Program-made: the position numbers and the translations under genes | Shown: positions 1 through 4,916 of the stretch, one piece after another | How the letters are laid out: each line of letters opens with the position of its first letter | How positions within the stretch are numbered: the first letter of the stretch is position 1 | Notes under the pieces: model-generated | The model's input: only the letters and a program-made list of their open reading frames with translations | What the model was told of the DNA's origin: nothing | Database searches by the model: none | Source: Methanobacteriota archaeon | Lineage (GTDB): Archaea; Halobacteriota; Bog-38; Methanoflorentales; Methanoflorentaceae | Length of the DNA: 7,986 nt | Direction of reading: 5' to 3' | Assembly: GCA_028679495.1 (NCBI GenBank) | Contig: JAJRBK010000048.1 | Location: 1-7,986 of the forward strand

Positions 1-58
1 GATGTTCCTCAGAGTCGCTGTTCCAACTAATCCATCGAGCGTGTAGAATCTTACCCAT
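1..58 (-). CDS. possible start of a downstream gene, cut by the window edge
   Basis: An open frame begins with ATG at 58-56 and runs off the left edge after 19 codons (MGKILHARWISW...). A G-rich stretch, GGGGGTGG, lies just before the ATG and could be its ribosome site. An in-frame alternative ATG at 73-71 would add five residues and start only 4 bases after the stop of the hydrolase gene. The position, directly behind the hydrolase on the same strand, suggests a third member of that operon. Too little is visible to name a family, and the frame may be chance. Confidence 0.33.
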   Translation of the reverse strand, partial: MGKILHARWISWNSDSEEH

Positions 59-77
59 TACCACCCCCGTCATCAGC

Positions 78-869
78 TTACGCATTATAAAATGACGCGA
101 GCGCGGGAGCAAGTACCTCGGGCGAAGGATTGTGTGTTTGGCCTTCGAGGGTTTTCCTTTCTGCGTGGGGCATGGCCTTAGCGAGAAATCCAGCCGCTTC
201 ACGCAAGAAAGCTAGGCTCTCGCTGCCATCTATGATCAACGTGGACATGGTCGCATATTTGGCGGCTTCGGCTGGCACTGAGCCATCGCCCATGACGGCA
301 TTGTCGTATGCTAAAGTAGGCGCCAATTCTTCCATAATAAGCCATTCAGGCGAGCGCCGCATTTCTTCCAGCCCCTTGGGTGGCAAGATGTCAGATAAAA
401 AGAAGGCGACCGCATCACCTCTTCTATCAGCTTTAAGCAGTTCAGCCATGTGTCTGGTGAACCGAGCAAAGTCCTCCTTAGCTTTGTCATCATCGGAGTT
501 GAACGGCGGCTCATAAACCGCCAACTTCAGGACTTTGGCAGTACCAAGTCTAGCGGCTGCCTTTAATGCCAACACGGCTCCAGAGGAAATTCCAAACAGA
601 TACCCTGAGCCTCCCGCCTCCACGATAAGTGCATCAATGTCTTCGATCTCCCGTTCAGCCGCGTAGGGATGGGTGTCGGTGCTTTCCCCGCGGCCGCGGC
701 GGTCGTACGCGTAGACAGTGAAGTGTTTTGAGAGCTCGGCAGCCAACGGTCTCATTGGACCAAAGGCACGAGAACTCATGGAGCCGTCTACTAGGATGAC
801 CGGTGTTCCCTTTCCTCTCCTCTCAAAAGCGATGCGGGTGCCGTCTTTTGAAATGACCACTTGTGACAT
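78..869 (-). CDS. alpha/beta hydrolase, 263 aa
   Basis: A single-domain soluble alpha/beta hydrolase; the substrate is unknown. The nucleophile elbow is GISSG at residues 93-97, giving Ser95 as catalytic serine. D214 in the strand LIIDG and H246 in the GQTHN motif fit the acid and histidine of the triad. DRRGRGES (56-63) is the conserved loop after strand 4 of this subgroup, and length is normal. Two family positions are unusual. The common GHSSG elbow has Ile for His, and the oxyanion-loop HG is replaced by DG (28-29). There is no signal peptide or membrane segment, so it should be cytoplasmic. The ATG follows only a weak AAAGAG site. It starts 12 bases after the stop of the DUF1579-like gene, so the two are probably co-transcribed. 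Relatives of this type are common in bacteria, so transfer is possible (inference). The enzyme class is well supported; the reaction is not. Confidence 0.9.
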   Translation of the reverse strand: MSQVVISKDGTRIAFERRGKGTPVILVDGSMSSRAFGPMRPLAAELSKHFTVYAYDRRGRGESTDTHPYAAEREIEDIDALIVEAGGSGYLFGISSGAVLALKAAARLGTAKVLKLAVYEPPFNSDDDKAKEDFARFTRHMAELLKADRRGDAVAFFLSDILPPKGLEEMRRSPEWLIMEELAPTLAYDNAVMGDGSVPAEAAKYATMSTLIIDGSESLAFLREAAGFLAKAMPHAERKTLEGQTHNPSPEVLAPALASFYNA

Positions 870-881
870 ACTACTACTCTT

Positions 882-1375
882 TTACTTGTTTCCCGATTGA
901 AGAGAAGAAGTGGTCTTCTTTAGCCGGGTTAATACGAAGTCATACGGCGGATTTTCAGGAGATTCCTTGCTTTTTTTCGGTGTCCATCCTCCTGTAAAGC
1001 TATTGCCATCCTCACTGATTTTGCCTGTCATCGTGGATCCTACCCCAAAACCCGTAGTGATCTCTACGTCTGCCCTTAACCTCATAGCGATACGGAATTG
1101 GAAACACCACTAGATTGGAAAAGTCAGTTGAAGGGAAGACATTCCTTTGAATGTCGTAGCCAATGAGTTCCAAGCCAGATTTTTGCTCATAAAAATGTGC
1201 CATCGAAGATGCTTTTCAAGAAGAATCCGCCCGGGAGCCATTCAAATGTATTTCGTGCGAATACGTTGTCAACTTTAGAGTCAACCGTACGACCCTTCAA
1301 ATCCCAAGTGCCGACCATCATATCTAGGCGCTTAAGCGCTGAGTCAGGTTTAGGTGTTTGTTGTTGCTCAGACAA
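882..1375 (-). pseudogene. DUF1579-like protein, interrupted by two frameshifts
   Basis: Three consecutive minus-strand frames join into one protein of about 163 aa. Frame 1 (1375-1199) gives MSEQQQTPKPDSALKRLDMM... through WDLKGRTVDS and EWLPGGFFLKS to FDG. Frame 2 (1197-1072) gives HFYEQKSGLELIGYD..VFPSTDFSN..PYRYEVKG. Frame 3 (1070-882) gives DVEITTGFGVGS..GKISEDGNSFTGGW..ENPPYDFVLTRL. Order, length and motifs (VGTWDLKGR, EWLPGGFF, IGYD, FPST, SEDGNSFTGGW, YDF) match small DUF1579-type proteins as I remember them; function is unknown. Each break is repaired by removing one base, the A complementary to position 1198 and to 1071, both directly after a GGC codon. The start is TTG (1375-1373), supported by a strong upstream ribosome site, and the stop is TAA. 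Everything apart from the two breaks looks healthy, so a recent pseudogene or sequencing errors are both possible. First gene of the hydrolase operon. Confidence 0.75.
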
Positions 1376-1380
1376 AATGA

Positions 1381-1389
1381 CTCCTCCTC
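1381..1389 (-). promoter_or_regulatory. ribosome binding site that fixes a TTG start
   Basis: On the minus strand GAGGAGGAG lies 5 bases before TTG at 1375-1373. There is no ATG in that frame at this spot, and the protein sequence is DUF1579-like from the TTG onward. This supports TTG as the real start codon. Confidence 0.7.
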
Positions 1390-1422
1390 AATAATTACTA
1401 CCATGTTCTCTGTGACAGCCTC

Positions 1423-1437
1423 GCACATTATACGTGC
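1423..1437 (-). promoter_or_regulatory. candidate TATA element inside a short inverted repeat
   Basis: On the minus strand TATAAT (1432-1427) lies about 52-57 bases before the TTG start of the DUF1579-like gene. That would allow transcription to start near 1403 and leave a leader carrying the ribosome site. The element is bracketed by GCAC and GTGC (1423-1426, 1434-1437), which could form a small operator. Short and unproven. Confidence 0.3.
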
Positions 1438-1462
1438 TTGCCGTGTATACGAGGCTATGTTC

Positions 1463-1489
1463 CTAGCTTTTCGTGCTTTTCGTGCTTTC
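1463..1489. repeat. three tandem copies of a 9-base unit
   Basis: The unit CGTGCTTTT occurs in tandem, with the first copy diverged (TAGCTTTT) and the last ending in C. It lies in the non-coding gap before the DUF1579-like gene. Read as protein the minus strand gives repeated KAR, which I regard as an artefact of the repeat. Confidence 0.6.
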
Positions 1490-1631
1490 TCACCATTTGT
1501 GCTGCGAAGTCTACGGGCACACGAGACGCCTTTTTCCCTTGCAGCACGTGCCTTATCATCTTGCCGCACGAGTGATGTTTCGCTGCGTTATTGCGTCGCT
1601 ACGATGCGCTACCCCATGTGTGATCACCCCC

Positions 1632-1665
1632 AAAAGAAGGAAGGAAAGGAAGCGCGGAAACGCCC
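1632..1665 (-). terminator. pyrimidine-rich termination candidate after the secreted-protein gene
   Basis: Downstream of the 1709-2104 gene the minus strand shows a G-rich run, a small GCG-TTTC-CGC hairpin and then a 21-base pyrimidine-only tract at 1652-1632 ending in TTTT. Archaeal termination usually needs T-rich stretches, so this is plausible but not strong. The rest of 1391-1708 holds the tandem repeat and promoter described separately, and no convincing gene on either strand. Confidence 0.3.
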
Positions 1666-1708
1666 CCTCACTGTAACCACATTAGTGAGTCCTCTGGCGT
1701 TATGAAGA

Positions 1709-2104
1709 TTAAAGCACGTGCTGCCCTATGAGGAAGTCGCCTTCATTCTGCATGATCTTGTTCTGAACGAGTTCACTGTCAATCGTTCCCACGATGACAA
1801 CTACTCCCTCTGGGCTTGCGACGCCCGATCCGATTGGCGCTGCGCCTGTCACGCCTGTTATGTGAAATTGCAGGATGTACGTCTCACCCGGCACGAACCC
1901 CTCCCCACTATAGACATACGTGGGCTTATCTCCCGTGTCCGGCATGATGATGACGATCTTACCGCTGGGGCTCACATCAAACTGATAGACCGGCGTTGTG
2001 CCCGCCTGAGAAGTGCTGTCCGCCTGCTTGGCGACGACCGCGGTCGTGCCTACTGTTGCTGCTAGGAGCAGGCAGAGCGTCACAATAACAAGTGTTCGTT
2101 TCAT
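1709..2104 (-). CDS. small secreted protein of unknown function, 131 aa
   Basis: The N-terminus is a classic Sec signal peptide: MKR, a hydrophobic core to about residue 24, and a cleavage site after VVA at residue 25. The mature part is about 106 aa, has no cysteine, and is rich in Val, Gly and Thr with alternating beta-strand-like patterns. A segment around residues 65-78 (YSGEGFVPGETYIL) resembles the Gly-Phe-x-Pro-Gly turn common in Ig-like beta-sandwich surface domains; this is resemblance, not a family match. No membrane anchor follows the signal, so it should be released or bound at the cell surface. The start at 2104 is chosen over an in-frame ATG at 2137 because a perfect AAAGGAGGTC site precedes it by 7 bases and the shorter form begins with the signal peptide. 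It is divergent from the membrane protein at 2464. I do not recognise the family. Confidence 0.75.
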   Translation of the reverse strand: MKRTLVIVTLCLLLAATVGTTAVVAKQADSTSQAGTTPVYQFDVSPSGKIVIIMPDTGDKPTYVYSGEGFVPGETYILQFHITGVTGAAPIGSGVASPEGVVVIVGTIDSELVQNKIMQNEGDFLIGQHVL

Positions 2105-2111
2105 GGTTATA

Positions 2112-2121
2112 GACCTCCTTT
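2112..2121 (-). promoter_or_regulatory. strong ribosome binding site that decides the start
   Basis: AAAGGAGGTC on the minus strand, complementary to the 16S rRNA 3' end, is 7 bases before ATG 2104-2102. It lies inside the longer reading frame that begins at 2137, so the shorter, signal-peptide-first product is the better model. Confidence 0.8.
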
Positions 2122-2167
2122 CTAGCGGTAGCAGCACTGTGCCAGCCGCCGGGTTAATATTCTGTAA

Positions 2168-2174
2168 GATATAA
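2168..2174 (-). promoter_or_regulatory. candidate archaeal TATA box for the secreted-protein gene
   Basis: TTATATC on the minus strand lies in an AT-rich patch about 65 bases before the ATG. Transcription would start near 2143 and leave a leader of about 40 bases that includes the ribosome site. Nothing else in 2105-2463 looks like a gene; the rest of that gap holds the repeat at 2330-2370 and AT-rich DNA before the 2464 gene, including TTATTTT at 2428-2434. Confidence 0.4.
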
Positions 2175-2329
2175 TGCGATTTTTACATAAAGTTTGCTGT
2201 GATTTGCCGTATTACGTCTTGTGAAGCTATGACGGCCCGGACTTGAGCAGGATCATTGAAACTGCTTGTATCATATGAAACTGAGTCAATTATCCACTTA
2301 ATTATCGGTCGCCTTGTTACCGAAAGCGA

Positions 2330-2370
2330 GGGAGCAAACGGCCTTCCTTCGCTCTTTGTGTAAAAAAGCG
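2330..2370. repeat. direct repeat, copy A (with internal hairpin)
   Basis: This 41-base stretch recurs, imperfectly and in the same orientation, at 2957-2996. The shared blocks, in order, are GGG, GCAAACGGC, TTCCT, TCTTTG and TAAAAAAGCG, about 33 matching bases. In copy A the left part (GCGAGGGAG, starting just upstream) can pair with CTTCCTTCGC to form a stem around the conserved GCAAACGG region. Confidence 0.6.
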
Positions 2371-2463
2371 GTCATTTCGTTAGCAAAAGCAAAGGTTTAA
2401 GATGATTTGATCTTCTTTGTCCACGACTTATTTTGAAATAGACGGCAAAAGAAGGCACAAGTT

Positions 2464-2934
2464 ATGGTAAAGAAAGTAACGGTTGCCGCTATAATCGTTA
2501 TTATTGCTTCTTTATCGGTAGCTGCATTGATAACTGTGTTCGTTGCAGGCGCGAATGACTACAGCGATTACTACAACAAAGCGTGGGGGGATCGTATTGT
2601 CGAGAAGCCGTTTCACAAGATGAAAAGCGACCGCGGTAACGATCTTTATGTTGGCGTGGTACGCAATGCTTCATCACAATATCCAGCCACAATGTCGTTT
2701 GAACACGTGCAAACACAAAGCGACGCGGCGAAGATCTACACGGATATTGTGGATGCTGCAAAGAGTGAGGGCTATATGTCAATGGTGTTTAGCAGCAGCA
2801 ATCTTAAGTCAGATCTCTTTGTTGAACGGTGGCAAGGAACAACGTCGCTCAACTACCTGCACGTTACTTACTATTACAATGAAGCCGTCAACTCATGGCT
2901 TGTCTACAAATACGATCTGCAATTTTCCGACTGA
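2464..2934 (+). CDS. membrane-anchored protein of unknown function, 156 aa
   Basis: Residues 5-28 form one long hydrophobic segment after MVKK, giving an N-terminal anchor (or uncleaved signal) with the remaining ~125 residues outside the membrane. The outer part is tyrosine-rich and mixed alpha/beta: NDYSDYYNKAWGD (31-43), a helix around HVQTQSDAAKIYTDIVDAAK (81-100), and a beta-like C-terminal stretch ending LVYKYDLQFSD. There is no cysteine and no metal-binding pattern. The ATG is preceded by GAAGG, and AT-rich sequence at 2428-2434 could be its TATA element. The gene lies between two copies of a roughly 40-base repeat and is divergent from the secreted-protein gene, so both neighbours make envelope proteins. 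I do not recognise the family. Confidence 0.7.
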   Translation: MVKKVTVAAIIVIIASLSVAALITVFVAGANDYSDYYNKAWGDRIVEKPFHKMKSDRGNDLYVGVVRNASSQYPATMSFEHVQTQSDAAKIYTDIVDAAKSEGYMSMVFSSSNLKSDLFVERWQGTTSLNYLHVTYYYNEAVNSWLVYKYDLQFSD

Positions 2935-2956
2935 CTACAAGACACCGCTCAATTAA

Positions 2957-2996
2957 GGGGGCAAACGGCGTTCCTCCTCTTTGCATTAAAAAAGCG
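2957..2996. repeat. direct repeat, copy B
   Basis: Second copy of the element at 2330-2370, 22 bases after the membrane-protein stop codon. It differs by a few substitutions and a 2-base gap after TTCCT, and lacks most of the stem seen in copy A. It ends directly beside the promoter box at 3000. Confidence 0.6.
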
Positions 2997-2999
2997 AGA

Positions 3000-3018
3000 A
3001 CGTCAAACGTACAATATA
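3000..3018 (+). promoter_or_regulatory. promoter candidate: ACGTCAAACGTA box followed by a TATA-like element
   Basis: The 12-base box ACGTCAAACGTA (3000-3011), with ACGT half-sites in inverted orientation around CAA, is followed by AATATA at 3013-3018. The same 12 bases stand directly before a TATA element at 3733. If active it would transcribe 3040 onward, covering the micro-ORFs and the 3211 and 3405 genes. Confidence 0.4.
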
Positions 3019-3114
3019 GAGCGGATGCGTTAACGCCGCTGTGAAACACTGCCTTTTTATGCTGGCCTGCTGTATGCCTTTTACTCGAGCAGCAGCGGGA
3101 AGAGTGAACATCAG

Positions 3115-3209
3115 ATGCTAATGAACCACGAAAAGATTTACGCGAGTTGTTGCAGTAAGCGAAACCGAGGCGAAAGATGACCGATTATAGCATGTTTGCA
3201 AGCGGTTAA
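3115..3209 (+). other. two coupled micro-ORFs ahead of the 60-aa gene
   Basis: ATG at 3115 opens 21 codons (MLMNHEKIYASCC...) that end in TGA at 3178-3180. That stop overlaps, as ATGA, a second ATG at 3177, which opens a 10-residue peptide (MTDYSMFASG) ending in TAA at 3207-3209. The 60-aa gene begins one base later, at 3211. GAGGCG before 3177 could be a ribosome site. The stop-start spacing is what translational coupling looks like, but frames this short arise easily by chance. Confidence 0.25.
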
Positions 3210-3210
3210 A

Positions 3211-3393
3211 ATGATAAGCGATGTAGTATCCGACGCGATAAGTGAGATAGACCGATATTTAAGCGAATATAAAGACGTGTATTCCGGCGCTATACGAGAA
3301 CGCATCATCGATGTACGGGACGTAATGCACGAGCTTCGAGACGAACTCGACACTCTACCGGATGCGACCTCGCATACTGGCGAAGGCGAATAA
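3211..3393 (+). CDS. small acidic helical protein of unknown function, 60 aa
   Basis: Most of the protein is predicted helical and highly charged: ISEIDRYLSEYKDVYSG (10-26) followed by AIRERIIDVRDVMHELRDEL (27-46), with hydrophobic residues at roughly 3-4 residue spacing. This suggests an amphipathic helical hairpin or a dimerising coiled coil. The tail is polar and disordered. ATG at 3211 is preferred; an in-frame TTG at 3196 would add five residues without a better ribosome site. It has no signal peptide, cysteine or recognisable domain. The next gene starts 11 bases after its stop, so the two form an operon. Size and style resemble the small proteins of archaeal viruses and plasmids, but this is inference only. 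Confidence 0.55.
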   Translation: MISDVVSDAISEIDRYLSEYKDVYSGAIRERIIDVRDVMHELRDELDTLPDATSHTGEGE

Positions 3394-3404
3394 CAAGCAC
3401 ACAA

Positions 3405-3620
3405 ATGACCGACTACGGTAGGTGTGTGGGGGGTTCCGGTATCGTTCCGGCGCCGTGTAACGAGTGCGTCTTCATATACCACCGGTGCACACGTGAGCGC
3501 GATGCATACCGTACTGATTCCGACCGTCCTACGTGCGCGTGGTACATGACCGGCGTTCCTATGGATATAGTCAAATGCAAGAAGGAGTGTTCGCACTACG
3601 TTGAGAAAAGCGACCGTTGA
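3405..3620 (+). CDS. small cysteine-rich, possibly metal-binding protein, 71 aa
   Basis: Seven cysteines in 71 residues: C7, C18, C21, C28, C44, C58 and C62. They include a CNEC knuckle (18-21) and a CKKEC pair (58-62), with H26 and H64 nearby. This spacing suits one or two zinc sites or a small iron-sulfur site, although no known family is evident. There is no signal peptide, so the cysteines are more likely metal ligands in the cytoplasm than disulfides. The ATG follows the 60-aa gene by 11 bases, without a clear ribosome site, which suggests coupling to the upstream gene. A T6 run at 3660 follows. The first residues, MTDY, match those of the 10-residue micro-ORF upstream, which may be coincidence. 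Function unknown; a viral or plasmid-type regulator is one possibility. Confidence 0.6.
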   Translation: MTDYGRCVGGSGIVPAPCNECVFIYHRCTRERDAYRTDSDRPTCAWYMTGVPMDIVKCKKECSHYVEKSDR

Positions 3621-3659
3621 CGTTCTGGAAACGATACCGTCAGCGTGTCCGTTAATTCC

Positions 3660-3665
3660 TTTTTT
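3660..3665 (+). terminator. T6 termination candidate after the cysteine-rich gene
   Basis: A run of six T after CC, 40 bases past the stop codon, fits archaeal T-tract termination. TTTTGAG at 3662-3668 can also pair with CTCAAAA at 3694-3700. Confidence 0.45.
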
Positions 3666-3732
3666 GAGAACGACGGAGCGGTCATAGCGACTCCTCAAAA
3701 TATTACAATGAAGTTTTGTAAAGTGTCTTAAT

Positions 3733-3749
3733 ACGTCAAACGTATAAAG
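3733..3749 (+). promoter_or_regulatory. promoter of the 169-aa gene: shared box plus TATA
   Basis: ACGTCAAACGTA (3733-3744) merges into TATAAAG (3743-3749). The TATA element lies about 33 bases before ATG 3779, so transcription should start near 3771 with a very short leader. A GGTGAGG ribosome site (3768-3774) precedes the ATG by 4 bases. The same box occurs at 3000. Confidence 0.5.
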
Positions 3750-3778
3750 TCCAGCGCACACGTTAATGGTGAGGAATC

Positions 3779-4288
3779 ATGATACCTGAAGCGTTCCGAG
3801 AGGGTCGCATCGAAGATCCGGATGAGTATAACAGGATCCGAGACAGCGCGTTAACATATGCACACACTCCACCACCAACCGACGCGGACATAGCACAGTT
3901 TAGAGAAGCATATGCGGATAAAAACGAGGCGTGTATCGACACGCAGCCCGGAGCGAATCCGATACATCGCGCGCTTATATTCTGGAGTGATTCATTGTAC
4001 ACCGCTAAACAGTTACGCGCTATTGTTCCCGACATCATACCGTCATACAATGAATTCGACGGAACGGAGACGACTAAACTGCTTACGCGACTCTACCCAA
4101 ATGCGTGGTTTATCCCAGCTCGTGAGTACAGCGTTGCGATATACGTAGTCAATAAGAAAGATCGCCCGCTTAAAAAGCCGTCTGCGGATCAGCAAGTGCA
4201 CCTCAAAGTCGATAGTTGTGACTATTATCCGGCAGCGCTGGACAGTTCCGAAATGCTTACAGACGTCATTCGCATGTGGTGGCATTAA
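3779..4288 (+). CDS. protein of unknown function, 169 aa
   Basis: A soluble, probably cytoplasmic protein without signal peptide or membrane segment. The N-terminal third is acidic and helical (FREGRIEDPDEYNRIRDSAL, residues 6-25). A proline-rich link TPPPTDADI (30-38) follows. The remainder is mixed alpha/beta with an aromatic patch ALIFWSDSLYTAKQL (65-79) and a beta-like AWFIPAREYSVAIYVVNKK (108-126). It ends in RMWWH. Cysteines (52, 147) are not arranged in a motif. The start is secure: GGTGAGG precedes the ATG, and a TATA element sits at the right distance. It shares its promoter box with the region before the 60-aa gene, so the set may be controlled together. I recognise no domain. Frequent ATA and CGA codons are shared with the two small genes before it, which suits foreign origin (inference). 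Confidence 0.65.
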   Translation: MIPEAFREGRIEDPDEYNRIRDSALTYAHTPPPTDADIAQFREAYADKNEACIDTQPGANPIHRALIFWSDSLYTAKQLRAIVPDIIPSYNEFDGTETTKLLTRLYPNAWFIPAREYSVAIYVVNKKDRPLKKPSADQQVHLKVDSCDYYPAALDSSEMLTDVIRMWWH

Positions 4289-4324
4289 TTAGTAAACCGA
4301 ACGCTGACGGTAACAAAAAAGACC

Positions 4325-4488
4325 GGCTCCTGATAAGGTAAAATAAGACCGCTGCCAGGAGACTATCCCATTATTGGGAAGCCCAAGAAAAGTTGTATTC
4401 CTAGTAGTATCCTGCTCAACTGATCGAACAGGAGCCCGAAAAAGTCGAGAATAACCAAGCTAACATCACAGTTCACTCCCCTTTTTCT
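4325..4488 (+). other. non-coding region with competing inverted repeats and a T5 tract
   Basis: GGCTCCTG (4325-4332) can pair with CAGGAGCC (4429-4436), closing a roughly 110-base domain. Its CTCCTG can instead pair with CAGGAG at 4356-4361, and TCCTG at 4410-4414 can pair with CAGGA at 4429-4433. Inside is a perfect hairpin TCCCA-TTAT-TGGGA (4366-4379). CTTTTTCT follows at 4481-4488. This may be the end of the 169-aa transcript, or a structured RNA. The 4289-4637 gap between convergent genes holds no convincing coding frame, and 4489-4637 shows only small palindromes such as GTGATGTCAC. Confidence 0.3.
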
Positions 4489-4637
4489 AAGCTGACAGAT
4501 TTACGATAAATGAGTCGTAAGCGTGAACGTTAGCCTTTGGAGTAAACTTCCGGAGTTGCTGCATGAAAGTGTGATGTCACTCAGCCTTTCGCGCTAAGAG
4601 ATGCTATTGTTAGGCACTTAGCCGTGCGATAATGTCA

Positions 4638-4916
4638 TTATTGGTCAGCCGGTAGAGGACCTTGTCGAATTAACTCATGTATCCGCTCTTCTGCATCGGT
4701 TGACTGCTCCCATAGTATCTCGAAAGTGGAAAGAAGATAATTAGCATATACTGGGTCGTCGGTGTAAAGTGCTGCCATAGGCTCATCAAGCGAAAAGCGG
4801 GTGATTTCTGTATGAATTGCACTTATTGCGACTCTTCTGTCAAACACCGTGAACAAAATGCCTAGCTGGTCAGCATGACGTATCTCTACCCCAACATCAA
4901 GGAGTTCGCGGATCAT
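4638..4916 (-). CDS. C-terminal part of a frameshifted TrmB regulator (sensor-domain half), 92 aa
   Basis: This frame continues the TrmB protein encoded just upstream (4913-5503). It opens with MIRELLDVGVEIRHADQLG, which lines up with VRMRLDIGVDLRHSDQ of the intact sensor protein at 5493-5972. It proceeds through AISAIHTEI and YANYLLSTFEILWEQ to AEERIHELI, and ends GPLPADQ. Its ATG overlaps the stop of the upstream frame as ATGA, so translational coupling could still yield two pieces, but the split falls inside one folded domain. Adding one base near 4920-4930 restores a 288-aa protein of normal TrmB layout. I therefore treat it as half of one gene, not a separate gene. Confidence 0.7.
   Translation of the reverse strand: MIRELLDVGVEIRHADQLGILFTVFDRRVAISAIHTEITRFSLDEPMAALYTDDPVYANYLLSTFEILWEQSTDAEERIHELIRQGPLPADQ
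4679..4692. repeat. GTATCCGCTCTTCT, copy 1 of 3
   Basis: The same 14 bases occur at 5519-5532 and 6119-6132, always at the 3' end of a TrmB sensor domain, encoding the EERI part of the motif EERIxEL. Copies 1 and 2 share 17 bases. This marks the three domains as paralogues at the DNA level. Confidence 0.75.

Noticed and set aside
1358..1705. 115-codon plus-strand frame and 81-codon minus-strand frame (1324-1569) in the intergenic gap
   Set aside because: Both are low-complexity products of the CGTGCTTTT tandem repeat (AFRAFRAF, KARKARKAR); the minus frame also overlaps the true DUF1579-like start out of frame.
1709..2137. Longer 142-aa start for the secreted protein
   Set aside because: The extra 11 residues would be encoded across the perfect ribosome site and would precede the signal peptide.
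3138..3761. A 207-codon open frame on the minus strand across the small-protein region
   Set aside because: It is longer than the plus-strand genes, but its product is Ser/Arg/Thr-rich with runs such as SSSSRSSC, typical of antisense frames. It starts inside the promoter of the 169-aa gene, and the plus-strand products look far more protein-like. Not fully excluded.
3635..4312. 12-base inverted match TACCGTCAGCGT (3635-3646) and ACGCTGACGGTA (4301-4312) flanking the 169-aa gene
   Set aside because: One or two such matches are expected by chance in about 8 kb, and no transposase or target duplication accompanies them.
4289..4637. Possible tRNA or other known RNA gene in the gap
   Set aside because: No T-loop consensus, acceptor stem or other known RNA signature could be found, only generic inverted repeats.
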